A DNA stretch of 64,000 nt from Companilactobacillus alimentarius DSM 20249 (lineage in GTDB: Bacteria > Bacillota > Bacilli > Lactobacillales > Lactobacillaceae): the NCBI RefSeq assembly GCF_002849895.1, contig NZ_CP018867.1, positions 806,001 to 870,000 of the forward strand, given 5' to 3'. The translations under genes were made by a program, and so were the position numbers. Positions 1 to 9,623 of this stretch are shown in pieces. How positions within the stretch are numbered: the first letter of the stretch is position 1; each line of letters opens with the position of its first letter. Below the pieces are notes generated by a model that worked only from the letters and a program-made list of their open reading frames with translations, was not told the DNA's origin and did not search any database.

Positions 1-247
1 TATGTTCTGCATTGTCACGTTTAGCTAAAAGTCCTGCATGAACCATAGGATGAAGTGTCTTTACTCGACCGTCAAGAATTTCTGGAAACTTAGTTATTTC
101 ATCTATTTCAATAACCTTAACATCATTTTCTTGTAATTTTTTATAAGTACCACCAGTTGAGACGATCTCAAAGCCATTATTGATCAATCCTTTGGCAAAC
201 TCTACGACGCCTGTTTTATCAGAAACACTAATTAATGCTCTTTTCAT
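1..247 (-). CDS. purH: PurH N-terminal part (AICAR transformylase / IMP cyclohydrolase), cut by window edge
   Basis: Only the first 82 codons are present; the gene runs off the left edge. They begin [13 protein letters not shown] and contain STGGTYK and DGRVKTLHP, the hallmarks of the MGS-like IMP cyclohydrolase domain. The full enzyme performs the last two steps of de novo purine synthesis: formylation of AICAR and ring closure to IMP. The start overlaps the end of purN by 20 bases, with GGGGTAG upstream as ribosome binding site, so it is translationally coupled as the distal gene seen here of the pur operon. Confidence 0.95.
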   Translation of the reverse strand, partial: MKRALISVSDKTGVVEFAKGLINNGFEIVSTGGTYKKLQENDVKVIEIDEITKFPEILDGRVKTLHPMVHAGLLAKRDNAEH

Positions 248-827
248 TATTAACTACCCCATTATTTTTTATTAATAAATCACGAACTACAGCGCGATAC
301 ATTTGATGCTCAGTTTGATGAATCCGACTTTCCAATCTAGTTTCTGTATCATCTTGTAATCTGACAACTTTAGATTGCTTGATAATAGGCCCTGTATCGA
401 CCCCTTCATCAATATAGTGAATTGTGACGCCTGTTACTGGTTCATTGGCTAAAAAAGCTCGATGGATTGCCTCTAATCCAGAATATTTAGGTAACAGCGA
501 CGGATGAATATTGATTATCCGATTAGGATAATTGCTTAATAAAGTTTTTGTGACAACTCGCATATAACCAGCCAACAAAATATATTCCACTTCTAATGGC
601 TTCAACTTTTCTACAATGGCCTTTTCATATTCACTACGGTTGTTATAATCAGACAATTTATTAACAAACGTTTTAATATGATGGTTCTTGGCTCTTTGCA
701 AAACTTGAGCTTGTGGTTGATCACAAACCAGGATCTCTATTTCCAAACCTAATTTCTTTAATTCTTCTGAACTAGCGATACTTTCAAAATTACTACCATT
801 ACCTGAAGCAAAGATGGCTACTTTCAT
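228..827 (-). CDS. purN: Phosphoribosylglycinamide formyltransferase (GART)
   Basis: 199 residues, the usual length. PurN transfers a formyl group from 10-formyl-THF to GAR, the third step of purine synthesis. Visible signatures are the N-terminal [11 protein letters not shown] phosphate-binding loop, [12 protein letters not shown] with the catalytic Asn and His, and [13 protein letters not shown] with the catalytic Asp. Its start overlaps the purM stop by four bases (ATGA) and its end overlaps purH, so it is an internal cistron of the pur operon. Confidence 0.97.
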   Translation of the reverse strand: MKVAIFASGNGSNFESIASSEELKKLGLEIEILVCDQPQAQVLQRAKNHHIKTFVNKLSDYNNRSEYEKAIVEKLKPLEVEYILLAGYMRVVTKTLLSNYPNRIINIHPSLLPKYSGLEAIHRAFLANEPVTGVTIHYIDEGVDTGPIIKQSKVVRLQDDTETRLESRIHQTEHQMYRAVVRDLLIKNNGVVNNEKSIN

Positions 828-1843
828 AGCTTCTCTCCTTTCAAGATCAAACTATCAGTCTTTCTTTTAACAACTGAACCTATCGTATAAGCCAGGGTTT
901 CAGATTGATTTAATTGATTCAAAACTTCAATTTCATTCTTCGGGTCAACTGCTAAAACGATACCTAATCCCATATTGAAAATATGATACATATCAGATAA
1001 TTGTAATTGCCCATACTTTTGTAACGCCTGGAATATTGGCAATTCTGGCCAAATATCAACATTGATCTCAGCGCCAAGATCATCAGGCAAGATACGAGGA
1101 ACATTCTCATAAAAACCCCCGCCAGTAATATGAGCAATTCCCTTAACTAATCTCTGCTTTAACAAAGGCACCAATTCTTGGGTATAAATCTTAGTTGGCT
1201 CTAATAGAATGTCTCCTAGTTTTTGGTTAGGAAACTCTGGTAAACGTGTTTCAACATTAAAATCATGTTCCTGAAAGAATATTTTGCGAACTAACGAATA
1301 ACCATTGGAATGAATGCCACTAGAAGTAATCCCAATTAGAACATCCCCTAATTCAACTCTTTTTTTAGTTAATAGCTCATCTTTTTCACAGATCCCGACC
1401 GCAAAGCCAGCAATATCGTAATCATTTTCCCCATAAACTCCAGGCATTTCAGCAGTTTCTCCACCAATCAAAGCGGCATCAGCTTGCTTGCAGCCAGCAA
1501 TCACGCCTTTTAGAATCATTTCGACTTTTTGATTTACTTTGCCAGTTGAAATGTAATCAAGAAAATACTGAGGAATTGCCCCTTGAGCTAAAATATCGTT
1601 AACACACATAGCGACACAATCGATCCCAATCGTATCCCATTTTCTTAATTCATTAGTTAAGAGTAATTTAGTTCCCACACCATCATCACTAGAAACTAAT
1701 ACGGGGTGTTTAAACCCCATTGGAATCTCATAAACGCCGCCAAAATTACCAATACTCTTGCTGTGAGTATTTTGTTTCACAAATTTAGAAATCTTATATC
1801 CTGACTCAACATTAACGCCCGCATCCTGATAGGGATTTGTCAT
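824..1843 (-). CDS. purM: Phosphoribosylformylglycinamidine cyclo-ligase (AIR synthetase)
   Basis: 339 residues. PurM closes the imidazole ring of FGAM with ATP to give AIR. The protein shows the family's N-terminal YQDAGVNVESG, the ATP-binding SSDDGVGTKL stretch and DYISTGK, and the C-terminal GIAHITGGGFYENVPR typical of the PurM/PurL/ThiL fold. It sits between purF and purN, 12 bases after the purF stop, and overlaps purN by four bases. Nothing unusual is seen. Confidence 0.97.
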   Translation of the reverse strand: MTNPYQDAGVNVESGYKISKFVKQNTHSKSIGNFGGVYEIPMGFKHPVLVSSDDGVGTKLLLTNELRKWDTIGIDCVAMCVNDILAQGAIPQYFLDYISTGKVNQKVEMILKGVIAGCKQADAALIGGETAEMPGVYGENDYDIAGFAVGICEKDELLTKKRVELGDVLIGITSSGIHSNGYSLVRKIFFQEHDFNVETRLPEFPNQKLGDILLEPTKIYTQELVPLLKQRLVKGIAHITGGGFYENVPRILPDDLGAEINVDIWPELPIFQALQKYGQLQLSDMYHIFNMGLGIVLAVDPKNEIEVLNQLNQSETLAYTIGSVVKRKTDSLILKGEKL

Positions 1844-1855
1844 TTTGAAAACTCC

Positions 1856-3262
1856 TTATTTTTTAGACTCATAATCATATAAGTAAGTTGGATAGTCGCC
1901 ATTAAAATATGACATATCTAATCCAGAGTATGGAGCATCTGCTTTTAATCCAATCGCTGAGATCAAACCTTTTTCACTCAAAAATTGTAAAGAATCCGAG
2001 CCAAAAATTTGATTCATTTCTTCAACACTTTTATGAGCTGCGATCAGTTCACTCTTTTCTTGAATATCAATACCGTAAAAACAGGGATGCATGAATCTTG
2101 GCGAAGCAATTCTTAAGTGTACTTCTAATGCCCCGGCCTCTTTTAACATTTGAACGATATATGCACAAGTTGTCCCTCGAACAATTGAGTCATCGACTAA
2201 AATGACTCTTTTTCCCGATACGACACCTTTTACCGCTGCTAATTTTTGACGGACACTCTTTTCTCGCAATTCCTGTGTTGGCTGAATGAATTCTCGACCC
2301 ATGTACTGGTTTTTAATCAATCCCATTTCATAGGGCAAGCCACTGGCTTCAGCATAGCCACTAGCAGCTGACAAAGAAGAATTGGGAACTCCGACCACAA
2401 TATCTCCTGGCGCAGGGAATTCTTTGGCTAAAATGGCTCCCATACGTTTTCTAGCGGAATGTACGTTGATTCCTAAAATATTTGAATCAGGACGAGCAAA
2501 GTAAACATATTCCATCGAACAAATTGCCAATTGTGTTTTTGTCGTCCAATGATCGATTTTTACACCTTTATCATTAATTGTGATCAATTCACCAGGTTTT
2601 ACATCCCGATAAAAAGTTGCTCCAACGGCATCCAAAGCACAAGTTTCACTGGCTACTACATAACCGCCAGTCTTTAATTTTCCAATTGAAACTGGTCGGA
2701 AACCATGTGAGTCTAAAGCGACGATCAATTCATTCTTAGTCAAGAGTAAATAGGCAAATCCACCTTGAATCTTGTTCAAAGCTTCAACTATCTGTTCATG
2801 AAATGTCGACTTTTGAGATTGTTTGATCAAATGGACTAGAACTTCTGAGTCAGAACTAGATTTAAAAATATGTCCATCTTTTTCTAACTCTTTTTTCAAA
2901 GTATCTGCATTAGTGAGGTTACCGTTATGAGCGAGGGCCAATTGACTGTCAGTGAAATCAAATAATAATGGTTGCACATTCTCAATTTTGTTCTCACCAG
3001 CCGTCGAATAGCGAACGTGACCAATAGCAGAATTACCAAGCAAACTATTTAAATACTCTGGCTTAGAGAATACCTGGGTCAACAATCCTAAATTACGATA
3101 AGCACGTAGCTTTTGACCGTCATTGGCGACAATTCCTGCACCTTCTTGACCGCGGTGTTGAAGACTGTGCAATCCCAAATAGGTTAGATAATTGGCATCT
3201 TTAGCACCCCACACTCCAAAGATTCCACATTCTTCATTTAAGCTTTTGACTTCATCAAACAT
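1856..3262 (-). CDS. purF: Amidophosphoribosyltransferase, without the usual Fe-S cysteine pair
   Basis: PurF makes phosphoribosylamine from PRPP and glutamine, the first committed step of purine synthesis. I start at the ATG giving [13 protein letters not shown], because the 11-residue propeptide before the N-terminal nucleophile Cys12 matches Bacillus PurF; a start six codons upstream is open but less likely. The glutaminase (Ntn) domain is followed by the PRTase domain with [13 protein letters not shown]. Bacillus PurF holds a 4Fe-4S cluster with four cysteines. Here the equivalents in AICSMEY and HPCFYG remain, but the C-terminal CxxC is replaced by YSGLDMSYF, so no cluster is expected. 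The start overlaps the purL end by 25 bases. Confidence 0.96.
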   Translation of the reverse strand: MFDEVKSLNEECGIFGVWGAKDANYLTYLGLHSLQHRGQEGAGIVANDGQKLRAYRNLGLLTQVFSKPEYLNSLLGNSAIGHVRYSTAGENKIENVQPLLFDFTDSQLALAHNGNLTNADTLKKELEKDGHIFKSSSDSEVLVHLIKQSQKSTFHEQIVEALNKIQGGFAYLLLTKNELIVALDSHGFRPVSIGKLKTGGYVVASETCALDAVGATFYRDVKPGELITINDKGVKIDHWTTKTQLAICSMEYVYFARPDSNILGINVHSARKRMGAILAKEFPAPGDIVVGVPNSSLSAASGYAEASGLPYEMGLIKNQYMGREFIQPTQELREKSVRQKLAAVKGVVSGKRVILVDDSIVRGTTCAYIVQMLKEAGALEVHLRIASPRFMHPCFYGIDIQEKSELIAAHKSVEEMNQIFGSDSLQFLSEKGLISAIGLKADAPYSGLDMSYFNGDYPTYLYDYESKK

Positions 3263-5454
3263 GAAATTGCCCCTTTCCAATTGTTTAGAGCTTCCATTCC
3301 GTTAATCGAAACAGAAGTGTCACTTGTCGCGACTTTGAAATCTGTCTCATTTGTTACTTGACCCAACAATTCAAAATCTTGTTGTATTAAATCTTCAAAC
3401 GCTTGTTTGTTTTCGGGCCTAATGGAAACTAAGAAACGTGATTGAGTCTCTGAAAACATTTGTGCATTAGTCAAACTTGTTTTAATTTCAAAACCTAATT
3501 TATTTTCAAAAGCTGATTCTGATAAGGCTACAGCTAGACCACCCTCACTTAAATCGTGGCAACTCGCAACTAAATTTCGAGTAATTGCTTGATGGATCAA
3601 ATCTTGATGAAGTTTCTCTTTATTCAAATCTAGGGGACTTAAATCTCCTTTTATAGAACCAGTCTGTTGCAATTGAATTTCGGAGCCGTTGTAATCATCA
3701 GTAGTTTTACCAACTAGATAAATCAGGTCCGTAGCATTTTTAAAGGCAATAGTCGTTACTTTCTGTAAATCGTCAATCAATCCGACCATCCCAATCATAG
3801 GACTAGGATAAATGGCCTCATCGTTGTATTCGTTGTAGAGTGACACATTCCCTGAAATTACGGGAGTATCAATTTCTCGACAAGCACTGGCGATTCCTTC
3901 AACGCTCTTATCCAATTCCCAGAAAACTTCTGGATTCTCAGGATTTCCATAGTTCAAGCAATCTGTAATACCGATTGGTTGGCCACCACTGGCAACGATA
4001 TTTCGAGCTGCTTCCATAACGGCAATTTGACCACCAACGTATGGATTTAAATAAACGTACTTAGAATTACTGTCATTTGTCATTGCAATGGCTTTTTTAG
4101 TACCACGAATTCTTATTACGCCTGCATCACTACCTGGAGTTATTAGTGTATTAGCTTTGACTTGTGCATCATAAGTTTGATAAAAATGACGTTTACTTGC
4201 GATATTTGGTCGTTGGAGCATTTCTTGCCAAGTATTCTCCAAAGACTCAATTTGTGGTTGGAAATGATAACTCTGATTTTCTTTGATACGTTTTGGTTCT
4301 ATTTCAGGACGATCATATTCTGGCACGTCTTCGGTCAAACTCTCTACTGGAATATCGGTCACTAATTTCTCATGATGATAAATTTTATATTGTTTATCGG
4401 CAGTTACGTGTCCGATCACCACTGCATCTAGTTCAAAATGTTTAAAGAAATCTAAGACTTTAGTTTTAAACTGGGGCTTAATACACAAGACCATCCGTTC
4501 TTGTGACTCTGAAAGCATCATTTCATAAGCTGACATTTCAGTTTCACGCTGGGGAACATCATCTAGTTTCAAAACCAGTCCACTGCCAGCTTTTGATGCC
4601 ATTTCGGCTGTTGAAGAGACTAACCCTGCAGCACCCATGTCTTGAATTCCTAAAACCCATTCTGGATGTTGTTCAATGATTTCTACACAAGCATCCATCA
4701 ATAGTTTTTCAATAAAGGGATTTCCAACTTGTACTGCTGAACGTTGTTTGTTTTTAGTATCAGTGAATTCATCTGAAGCAAATGTGGCTCCATGAATCCC
4801 ATCGCGACCAGTTTTAGCTCCAACATAAACGATCAGATTTCCTTCGCCACTAGCTGTTCCATGTTTGAAATCAGTCTTATTCAAAAGTCCAACACACATA
4901 GCATTAACGAGAGGGTTATTTTCATAACATTTTTCAAAAGAAATTTCTCCACCAACTGTTGGCAATCCAATACAATTTCCATAACCGCCAATTCCTGCCA
5001 CAACTTCATCAACTAAATGTTTAGTTTTACCATTGTCCAATGGTCCAAATTTCAAACTGTTTAATAGGGCAATCGGTTCTGCACCCATAGAAAAAATATC
5101 TCTAATGATACCTCCAACACCTGTAGCTGCTCCTTGATAAGGTTCAACCGCTGAAGGATGATTGTGACTTTCAGCTTTAAAGACTACCGCTTGACCATCG
5201 CCAATGTCTAAAATACCAGCGTCCTCGCCAGGACCAGCTAATACTCGATCACTCTTGTTAGGCATCTTTCTCAAAACTTTTTTAGAATTCTTATATGAAC
5301 AGTGTTCACTCCACATAACGGAGTACAATCCTGTTTCTGTATAATTGGGTAACCGATTTAGAATTTTCTCACAAATCAACTGGTATTCTGTATCACTCAA
5401 ACCCCATTTTTGATACAGTTTGGAATCTTTAATTTCTTTTGCAGTAGGTTCAAT
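3238..5454 (-). CDS. purL: Phosphoribosylformylglycinamidine synthase II; apparent non-AUG start
   Basis: PurL is the large ATP-dependent subunit that converts FGAR to FGAM, using ammonia from PurQ with PurS as linker. The sequence contains [31 protein letters not shown] and [13 protein letters not shown] motifs, in the small (about 740-residue) Bacillus form. The first conventional start in frame is TTG at 5398-5400, but family homology ([15 protein letters not shown]) continues upstream to 5451, right behind the purQ stop. The only candidate codons there are ATT at 5452-5454, ATA or TTA; a Shine-Dalgarno AAGGGTG lies at 5466-5472. I therefore propose ATT, giving 738 residues. Start is uncertain, identity is not. 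Confidence 0.9.
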   Translation of the reverse strand: MEPTAKEIKDSKLYQKWGLSDTEYQLICEKILNRLPNYTETGLYSVMWSEHCSYKNSKKVLRKMPNKSDRVLAGPGEDAGILDIGDGQAVVFKAESHNHPSAVEPYQGAATGVGGIIRDIFSMGAEPIALLNSLKFGPLDNGKTKHLVDEVVAGIGGYGNCIGLPTVGGEISFEKCYENNPLVNAMCVGLLNKTDFKHGTASGEGNLIVYVGAKTGRDGIHGATFASDEFTDTKNKQRSAVQVGNPFIEKLLMDACVEIIEQHPEWVLGIQDMGAAGLVSSTAEMASKAGSGLVLKLDDVPQRETEMSAYEMMLSESQERMVLCIKPQFKTKVLDFFKHFELDAVVIGHVTADKQYKIYHHEKLVTDIPVESLTEDVPEYDRPEIEPKRIKENQSYHFQPQIESLENTWQEMLQRPNIASKRHFYQTYDAQVKANTLITPGSDAGVIRIRGTKKAIAMTNDSNSKYVYLNPYVGGQIAVMEAARNIVASGGQPIGITDCLNYGNPENPEVFWELDKSVEGIASACREIDTPVISGNVSLYNEYNDEAIYPSPMIGMVGLIDDLQKVTTIAFKNATDLIYLVGKTTDDYNGSEIQLQQTGSIKGDLSPLDLNKEKLHQDLIHQAITRNLVASCHDLSEGGLAVALSESAFENKLGFEIKTSLTNAQMFSETQSRFLVSIRPENKQAFEDLIQQDFELLGQVTNETDFKVATSDTSVSINGMEALNNWKGAISCLMKSKA

Positions 5455-5456
5455 TA

Positions 5457-6131
5457 TTAATTATTCACCCTTACCTGATAATTGATTATTGATTGGAACA
5501 ATTTGAGTCCATCATCGGAACCCAAAATCTGTTCCATAGCCCTTTCTGGATGTGGCATCATTCCCAGAACATTTTTACGTTTGTTGGTTACTCCGGCAAT
5601 CTGTTGCACGCTTCCGTTAATATTCTTGTCATATCTAAAAACAATCTGTTCATTTTCTTGTAAACTCTTCAAAGTTTTTTCATCACAGAAATATCTACCT
5701 TCTCCGTGAGCAACAGGAATTTGCAGGCGTTGATCTTTTTCATATTGATTGGTAAAGGCTGTCCGGTTATTTTCAACTATTAAAGTCGTCGTTTCACAGA
5801 TAAAACGACTTTTTTCATTTTGAATTAAGGCACCGGGCAATAAATGCAATTCTGTTAAAATTTGAAAACCATTACAGATACCCAACACGATTTTTCCTTC
5901 ATTAGCAAAACGGATAATTTCCGAAATAATTGGTGCATGGACAGCAATAGCTCCACTACGCAAATAATCTCCATATGAAAAGCCACCCGGAATCAAGACA
6001 CCATCGAAACCATTCAGACTTTTCTGTCGGTAATCAACTAATTCAGCTTCTTCATTAATACCATCTTTAATTGCATAATAGAGATCCATATCACAGTTGG
6101 AACCAGGAAAATTCACTACTGCAAACTTCAT
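5457..6131 (-). CDS. purQ: Phosphoribosylformylglycinamidine synthase I (glutaminase subunit)
   Basis: 224 residues. PurQ hydrolyses glutamine and passes ammonia to PurL. It is a class I glutamine amidotransferase: FPGSNCDMD at the N-terminus, the nucleophile in GICNGFQIL, and the His-Glu pair in MMPHPERAM. The start abuts the purS stop exactly and its own stop lies two bases before the proposed purL ATT codon, so purS, purQ and purL look translationally coupled, as fits a ternary FGAM synthase complex. Confidence 0.97.
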   Translation of the reverse strand: MKFAVVNFPGSNCDMDLYYAIKDGINEEAELVDYRQKSLNGFDGVLIPGGFSYGDYLRSGAIAVHAPIISEIIRFANEGKIVLGICNGFQILTELHLLPGALIQNEKSRFICETTTLIVENNRTAFTNQYEKDQRLQIPVAHGEGRYFCDEKTLKSLQENEQIVFRYDKNINGSVQQIAGVTNKRKNVLGMMPHPERAMEQILGSDDGLKLFQSIINYQVRVNN

Positions 6132-6377
6132 CTATTTTTCCTCCACAATTTCATAACGATAAGTTTCGATATTAGGATTAGTCAGTAATTCATCGCAAAT
6201 TGCATCGACATCTTGATCCAATTGAGAGTAATCATCAAAACGTAATTCAAAGTACTTACCCATAGAAACTTGCGAAACGTGATCATATCCCATGGTTTGA
6301 ATAGCTGATTTAATTGCTTCCCCTTGAGCATCCAGAACTGAGGTTTTCAGTGTCACATAAACTTTTACTAATTTCAT
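6132..6377 (-). CDS. purS: FGAM synthase structural subunit PurS
   Basis: 81 residues, beginning MKLVKVYVTLK. PurS is a small dimer that bridges PurL and PurQ in the Gram-positive three-part FGAM synthase. The pattern KTSVLDAQGEAIKSAIQTMG and KYFELRFDD matches the family. Two ATG codons are adjacent; the second is better spaced from AGGAG, and the difference is one residue. It lies between purC and purQ with no gap to purQ. Confidence 0.96.
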   Translation of the reverse strand: MKLVKVYVTLKTSVLDAQGEAIKSAIQTMGYDHVSQVSMGKYFELRFDDYSQLDQDVDAICDELLTNPNIETYRYEIVEEK

Positions 6378-6386
6378 CATTTTCTC

Positions 6387-7094
6387 CTATCGCATTGCTA
6401 ATCGTTTTAGAACTTCTAAATAAGTTTTTACTAAGTCACCTTCATGCTTACGAAAAACATCTTTATCCATTGAATCGTGGCTTTTCTTATCCCAAAGACG
6501 ACAATTATCTGGAGAAAATTCATCCACCAAAATGATTTTTCCATTTACTTTTCCAAATTCTAATTTGAAGTCGACTAAGTCAAATCCACTTTTGGAGAAG
6601 AATGGTACTAATAATTGATTTATTTTCAGAGTCATTTGCTTAATGAAGGCGATTTCTTCATCGTTAGCAATTCGTAAGGCTTTAACTTGGGAATCATTAA
6701 TGAAAGGATCGTCTAAAGCATCGCTTTTATAATAAAATTCGATAATGGGATCACTTAAACGCAGACCACTTTCAACTTGAAATTTTTTAACTAAACTTCC
6801 CGAAGTAATATTTCGTAAAACGACTTCTAGTGGGAAAACTTCACTACTCTTCACCAATTGTTCGTGATCTGATAAATTCTTGATCAGATGTGTTTCAATT
6901 CCATTCTTGATCAAATAATCGAATACTAAGGCTGAAATCTGACAATCTAATACACCTTTACCAGGTAATTCTTCTTTTTTCTTACCATTAAAGGCCGTTG
7001 CTTGATCTTTATAGACCATCAATAATTCGTCATCATTTTCTGTTTGATAAACGTTCTTAGCTTTGCCTTCATAAAGCAATTTATTTTCTGCCAT
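6387..7094 (-). CDS. purC: SAICAR synthetase
   Basis: 235 residues. PurC joins aspartate to CAIR using ATP. Typical features are the N-terminal LLYEGKAKNVYQT, FNGKKKEELPGKG, VLRNITSGSLVKK and the C-terminal LVDEFSPDNCRLWD. The gene lies three bases after purK and nine before purS in the pur operon. Confidence 0.97.
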   Translation of the reverse strand: MAENKLLYEGKAKNVYQTENDDELLMVYKDQATAFNGKKKEELPGKGVLDCQISALVFDYLIKNGIETHLIKNLSDHEQLVKSSEVFPLEVVLRNITSGSLVKKFQVESGLRLSDPIIEFYYKSDALDDPFINDSQVKALRIANDEEIAFIKQMTLKINQLLVPFFSKSGFDLVDFKLEFGKVNGKIILVDEFSPDNCRLWDKKSHDSMDKDVFRKHEGDLVKTYLEVLKRLAMR

Positions 7095-7097
7095 GAC

Positions 7098-8228
7098 CTA
7101 CACATCCCAAATTAAATTTTTGTCAATTGCTTGTTTCTCTTGTTCAATCTTTTCAGTCAAAATAGTGATATGTCCCATTTTGCGATTATTCTTTATTTCA
7201 GCTTTACCATAGTCATGGAAATGCCACCCTGCATGATCAGGCAATTCTTCTTTAGCTTTTAATAAATGTTGACCCAAAAGGTTGACCATCACAGCCGACT
7301 TTAATAGTTCAACTTTGGGCATTGCTAAATTACAAACGCCACGAATATGAGCTTCAAATTGTGAAACATTACAAGCTTCAATAGTTAAATGGCCTGAGTT
7401 ATGCGGTCTTGGAGCAATTTCATTAACAAAAACTTCATCATCGGTTGAAATGAAAAATTCGATGCACATCGTCCCAACTAGTTCTAAATTCTGAGCTAAT
7501 TTTTCTCCAATCTGATAAATGAGCTGACTAGCCTTGGAACTGATTGCCGCCGGACAATTGCTTAAATGTAAAATATTATCTCGATGAATATTTTCGATCA
7601 CTGGAAAAACTGAAGTCTGACCTTGACTATTAGCAGAGACGACAACCGAAACTTCTTTTTTCAAATTGATTTTTTTTTCAACAAGACAAGGACCTTGCAT
7701 CAATAAGTGTTCAATTTCTGCGAAGCAGACATTTTCAGGATCTGTCACTAGAATTTGTCCTTTACCGTCATACCCGCCCGTAATCGTCTTGATAATCACC
7801 GGAGCCTGTAATTTTTCAATTGCTCGATGGTATTCAAAAATATTTTTTATAACAACATGGGGAACGGTTCTAAAATCATTTTCTTCAATAAAATTTTTTT
7901 CTAAAATTCTGTTTTGGGTAATGCTTAAAGCTTTGGTTCCTTGTGGCACCTGAGTGTACTTTTTAACTTCAGCAATCGTTTCAGCGTCGACATTTTCAAA
8001 TTCGTAAGTCAATACATCGCAACGCTTAGCTAAGGCAATTAATTTTTCCAAATCATCATAATTGGCAACAATCTGGTCATCTGAAACTTGTGCTGCCGGG
8101 CAATTTGCCGTTGGATCTAAAATGATAACCTTATATCCCATCTCTTTAGCTGAAAGAGCCATCATTTGTCCCAATTGCCCTCCGCCAATGATCCCAATTG
8201 TAGAACCAGGTAAAATTGCTTTATTCAA
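7098..8228 (-). CDS. purK: N5-carboxyaminoimidazole ribonucleotide synthase
   Basis: About 376 residues; an ATP-grasp enzyme that carboxylates AIR to N5-CAIR, the substrate of PurE. The Rossmann-like start GIIGGGQLGQMM, the ATP-grasp section TGGYDGKGQ and the metal site FVNEIAPRPHNSGH are visible. I prefer the TTG at 8226-8228 (MNKAILPGSTIG), which follows a GTGGGA ribosome binding site and fits family N-termini; a GTG four codons upstream is also open. The start overlaps the end of purE. Confidence 0.94.
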   Translation of the reverse strand: MNKAILPGSTIGIIGGGQLGQMMALSAKEMGYKVIILDPTANCPAAQVSDDQIVANYDDLEKLIALAKRCDVLTYEFENVDAETIAEVKKYTQVPQGTKALSITQNRILEKNFIEENDFRTVPHVVIKNIFEYHRAIEKLQAPVIIKTITGGYDGKGQILVTDPENVCFAEIEHLLMQGPCLVEKKINLKKEVSVVVSANSQGQTSVFPVIENIHRDNILHLSNCPAAISSKASQLIYQIGEKLAQNLELVGTMCIEFFISTDDEVFVNEIAPRPHNSGHLTIEACNVSQFEAHIRGVCNLAMPKVELLKSAVMVNLLGQHLLKAKEELPDHAGWHFHDYGKAEIKNNRKMGHITILTEKIEQEKQAIDKNLIWDV

Positions 8229-8706
8229 GATTTTTCCCACTTTCTAATGATTGATCATGCATAGCTTGCACGTAATCTTCCAATGAAATAGCATATTGAC
8301 GATTATTCAAAGCACAAATCTTCGTTGCTAGGATAGCAGCGTTCTTAGCTCCAGCTTCACCGATAGAAACTGTTGCGACAGGAACACCCGCTGGCATTTG
8401 GACGATTGACAATAAAGAATCCATCCCTTTTAGATACTTAGATGGAACCGGAACGCCAATCACCGGAAGACTAGTAGATGAAGCAATCATACCTGGCAAA
8501 TGTGCTGCTCCCCCAGCACCTGCCACAATCACTTTAAAACCGTTGTTTTCAGCATTGTTGGCAAAATTTAGCATCTCTTGTGGCATTCGATGTGCTGAAA
8601 TCACTTTGACTTCATAGCTGACTTGAAGTTCTTTTAAGACGTCTAAAGTATTCTGCATAATTTTCAAATCTGAAATTGAGCCCATAACTACTGCTACATC
8701 ATTCAT
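8221..8706 (-). CDS. purE: N5-carboxyaminoimidazole ribonucleotide mutase
   Basis: 161 residues; moves the carboxyl group of N5-CAIR to carbon to give CAIR. MGSISDLK (phosphate loop), SAHRMP (catalytic His) and GAGGAAHLPGM are diagnostic of class I PurE. The ATG at 8704-8706 follows AGAAGGGTGG; an upstream extension of the frame lacks homology. It is the first gene of the pur operon, and the promoter and PurR-like boxes lie just upstream. Confidence 0.97.
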   Translation of the reverse strand: MNDVAVVMGSISDLKIMQNTLDVLKELQVSYEVKVISAHRMPQEMLNFANNAENNGFKVIVAGAGGAAHLPGMIASSTSLPVIGVPVPSKYLKGMDSLLSIVQMPAGVPVATVSIGEAGAKNAAILATKICALNNRQYAISLEDYVQAMHDQSLESGKNLE

Positions 8707-8738
8707 TAGTTTTCCACCCTTCTGTTCTTGGTAACCAA

Positions 8739-8767
8739 ATTCTATCAATTTATGAAAATTCTTTCAA
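8739..8767 (-). promoter_or_regulatory. Promoter of the pur operon
   Basis: On the minus strand TTGAAA (8762-8767) and TAGAAT (8739-8744) are separated by exactly 17 bases. The predicted transcription start is near 8732, leaving a leader of about 25 bases before purE with AGAAGGGTGG as ribosome binding site. No guanine or PreQ1-like riboswitch is visible in so short a leader. Confidence 0.65.
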
Positions 8768-8802
8768 CACAAAATACGTATTTAATTCTAAAAATGCTAA
8801 AT

Positions 8803-8878
8803 ATTGTTCGTATATATCGTTTTCAAATGGATATTTTTAAACATTATTAATTTTTATAGCCAATAATAAACGAACTAT
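8803..8878 (-). promoter_or_regulatory. Two PurBox-like PurR binding sites
   Basis: ATATACGAACAAT (minus strand, 8803-8815) and ATAAACGAACTAT (plus strand, 8866-8878) each fit the PurBox consensus AWWWCCGAACWWT with one mismatch. They are in opposite orientation about 50 bases apart. The nearer box is centred about 77 bases upstream of the predicted transcription start, the position reported for the PurBox where PurR acts as an activator in Lactococcus lactis. The assignment is by pattern only. Confidence 0.55.
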
Positions 8879-8919
8879 TTGTTTTTAGAAATTCTAAACT
8901 TATATAAATTAATTCCACA

Positions 8920-8964
8920 AAAATAGGTCCAATAACCCGAAATCGAGTTATTGGACCTATTTTC
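8920..8964 (-). terminator. Rho-independent terminator after yneF
   Basis: A near-perfect stem, AATAGGTCCAATAACCCG against CGAGTTATTGGACCTATT, with T-rich flanks on both strands. It lies about 40 bases after the yneF stop on the minus strand and insulates it from the pur control region. Confidence 0.85.
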
Positions 8965-9004
8965 ATTAAATATCTGAGAGTTATTTCAATCTCAAAAGCT
9001 TTTC

Positions 9005-9223
9005 CTACTTCTTCTTTTGTGAAGCTTTCATAGTACTCATTAATTGGTTAAGCTTCTTTTGTGATGGTTTTTGTCCCATTTGGGCCATCATTTGTTTGAT
9101 CATATCCGCACTAATTGGTGGATTATCTTGGAAGTATTTCTTCATATACCATCTGGCAATAAAGAATCCGCCGACTAATCCGATTAATAAGGCTAAGATA
9201 CCAACGATTATTGTTGTTCCCAT
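9005..9223 (-). CDS. yneF: YneF family (UPF0154) small membrane protein
   Basis: 72 residues. One N-terminal transmembrane helix (about residues 3-25, [17 protein letters not shown]) is followed by [16 protein letters not shown] and the conserved [20 protein letters not shown], which define the UPF0154 family. Function is unknown in the literature I know. It is a short unit with ynzC upstream, and a strong terminator follows. Confidence 0.9.
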   Translation of the reverse strand: MGTTIIVGILALLIGLVGGFFIARWYMKKYFQDNPPISADMIKQMMAQMGQKPSQKKLNQLMSTMKASQKKK

Positions 9224-9285
9224 TTATGTTTCACCCTTTCCATACATCTACTAATATTACAAAAAAAAACTACTAATTGAAAGTG

Positions 9286-9528
9286 TTAATCGTCACGAAG
9301 TCCCTTTTTACGTTGAATTTCTCTAACTTTTTCGGGAGTGACCTCATTTCCTTGCTTATCAAAGACACGAGTCATTTCTAGTTGTGATCTAAAACTTGCT
9401 CGAAAGTTCTTTAAATATTCTTTTCTAAGCTCAGCTTGCTGATCTTCTTCTTCTTTAGTAATTGTTCCGTCCTTAGCTTTGTGAGCTAGTTCGTTGATTC
9501 TTTTTAATAATTTCTCTTGTTCGTTCAT
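9286..9528 (-). CDS. ynzC: YnzC family (DUF896) protein
   Basis: 80 residues, MNEQEKLLKRINELAHKAK. The family is found in Firmicutes beside lexA/yneA and is thought to belong to the SOS-associated neighbourhood; the biochemical role is not established. I start at the ATG because AGGGGA lies 11 bases upstream, too near the alternative TTG three codons earlier. The gene diverges from lexA, so the LexA box at 9553-9566 could also affect it. Confidence 0.85.
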   Translation of the reverse strand: MNEQEKLLKRINELAHKAKDGTITKEEEDQQAELRKEYLKNFRASFRSQLEMTRVFDKQGNEVTPEKVREIQRKKGLRDD

Positions 9529-9552
9529 AATTTTCAATTCCCCTTATTATAT

Positions 9553-9592
9553 CGAACACTTGTTTGAACTTGCACCTATATTTTGATACAAT
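9553..9592 (+). promoter_or_regulatory. lexA promoter with LexA operator
   Basis: CGAACACTTGTTTG (9553-9566) fits the Gram-positive LexA box CGAAC-N4-GTTYG. It overlaps the -35 element TTGAAC (9564-9569), which is 17 bases from the -10 TACAAT (9587-9592). This is the classic autoregulated lexA arrangement. The box lies between ynzC and lexA and may also act on ynzC. Confidence 0.85.
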
Positions 9593-9623
9593 CTAACTAA
9601 GATATTAACAATGAGGTGTTCTA

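Noticed and set aside
5398..5400. TTG as the start of purL
   Set aside because: It would remove the conserved first 18 residues and lies inside homology; kept only as an alternative.
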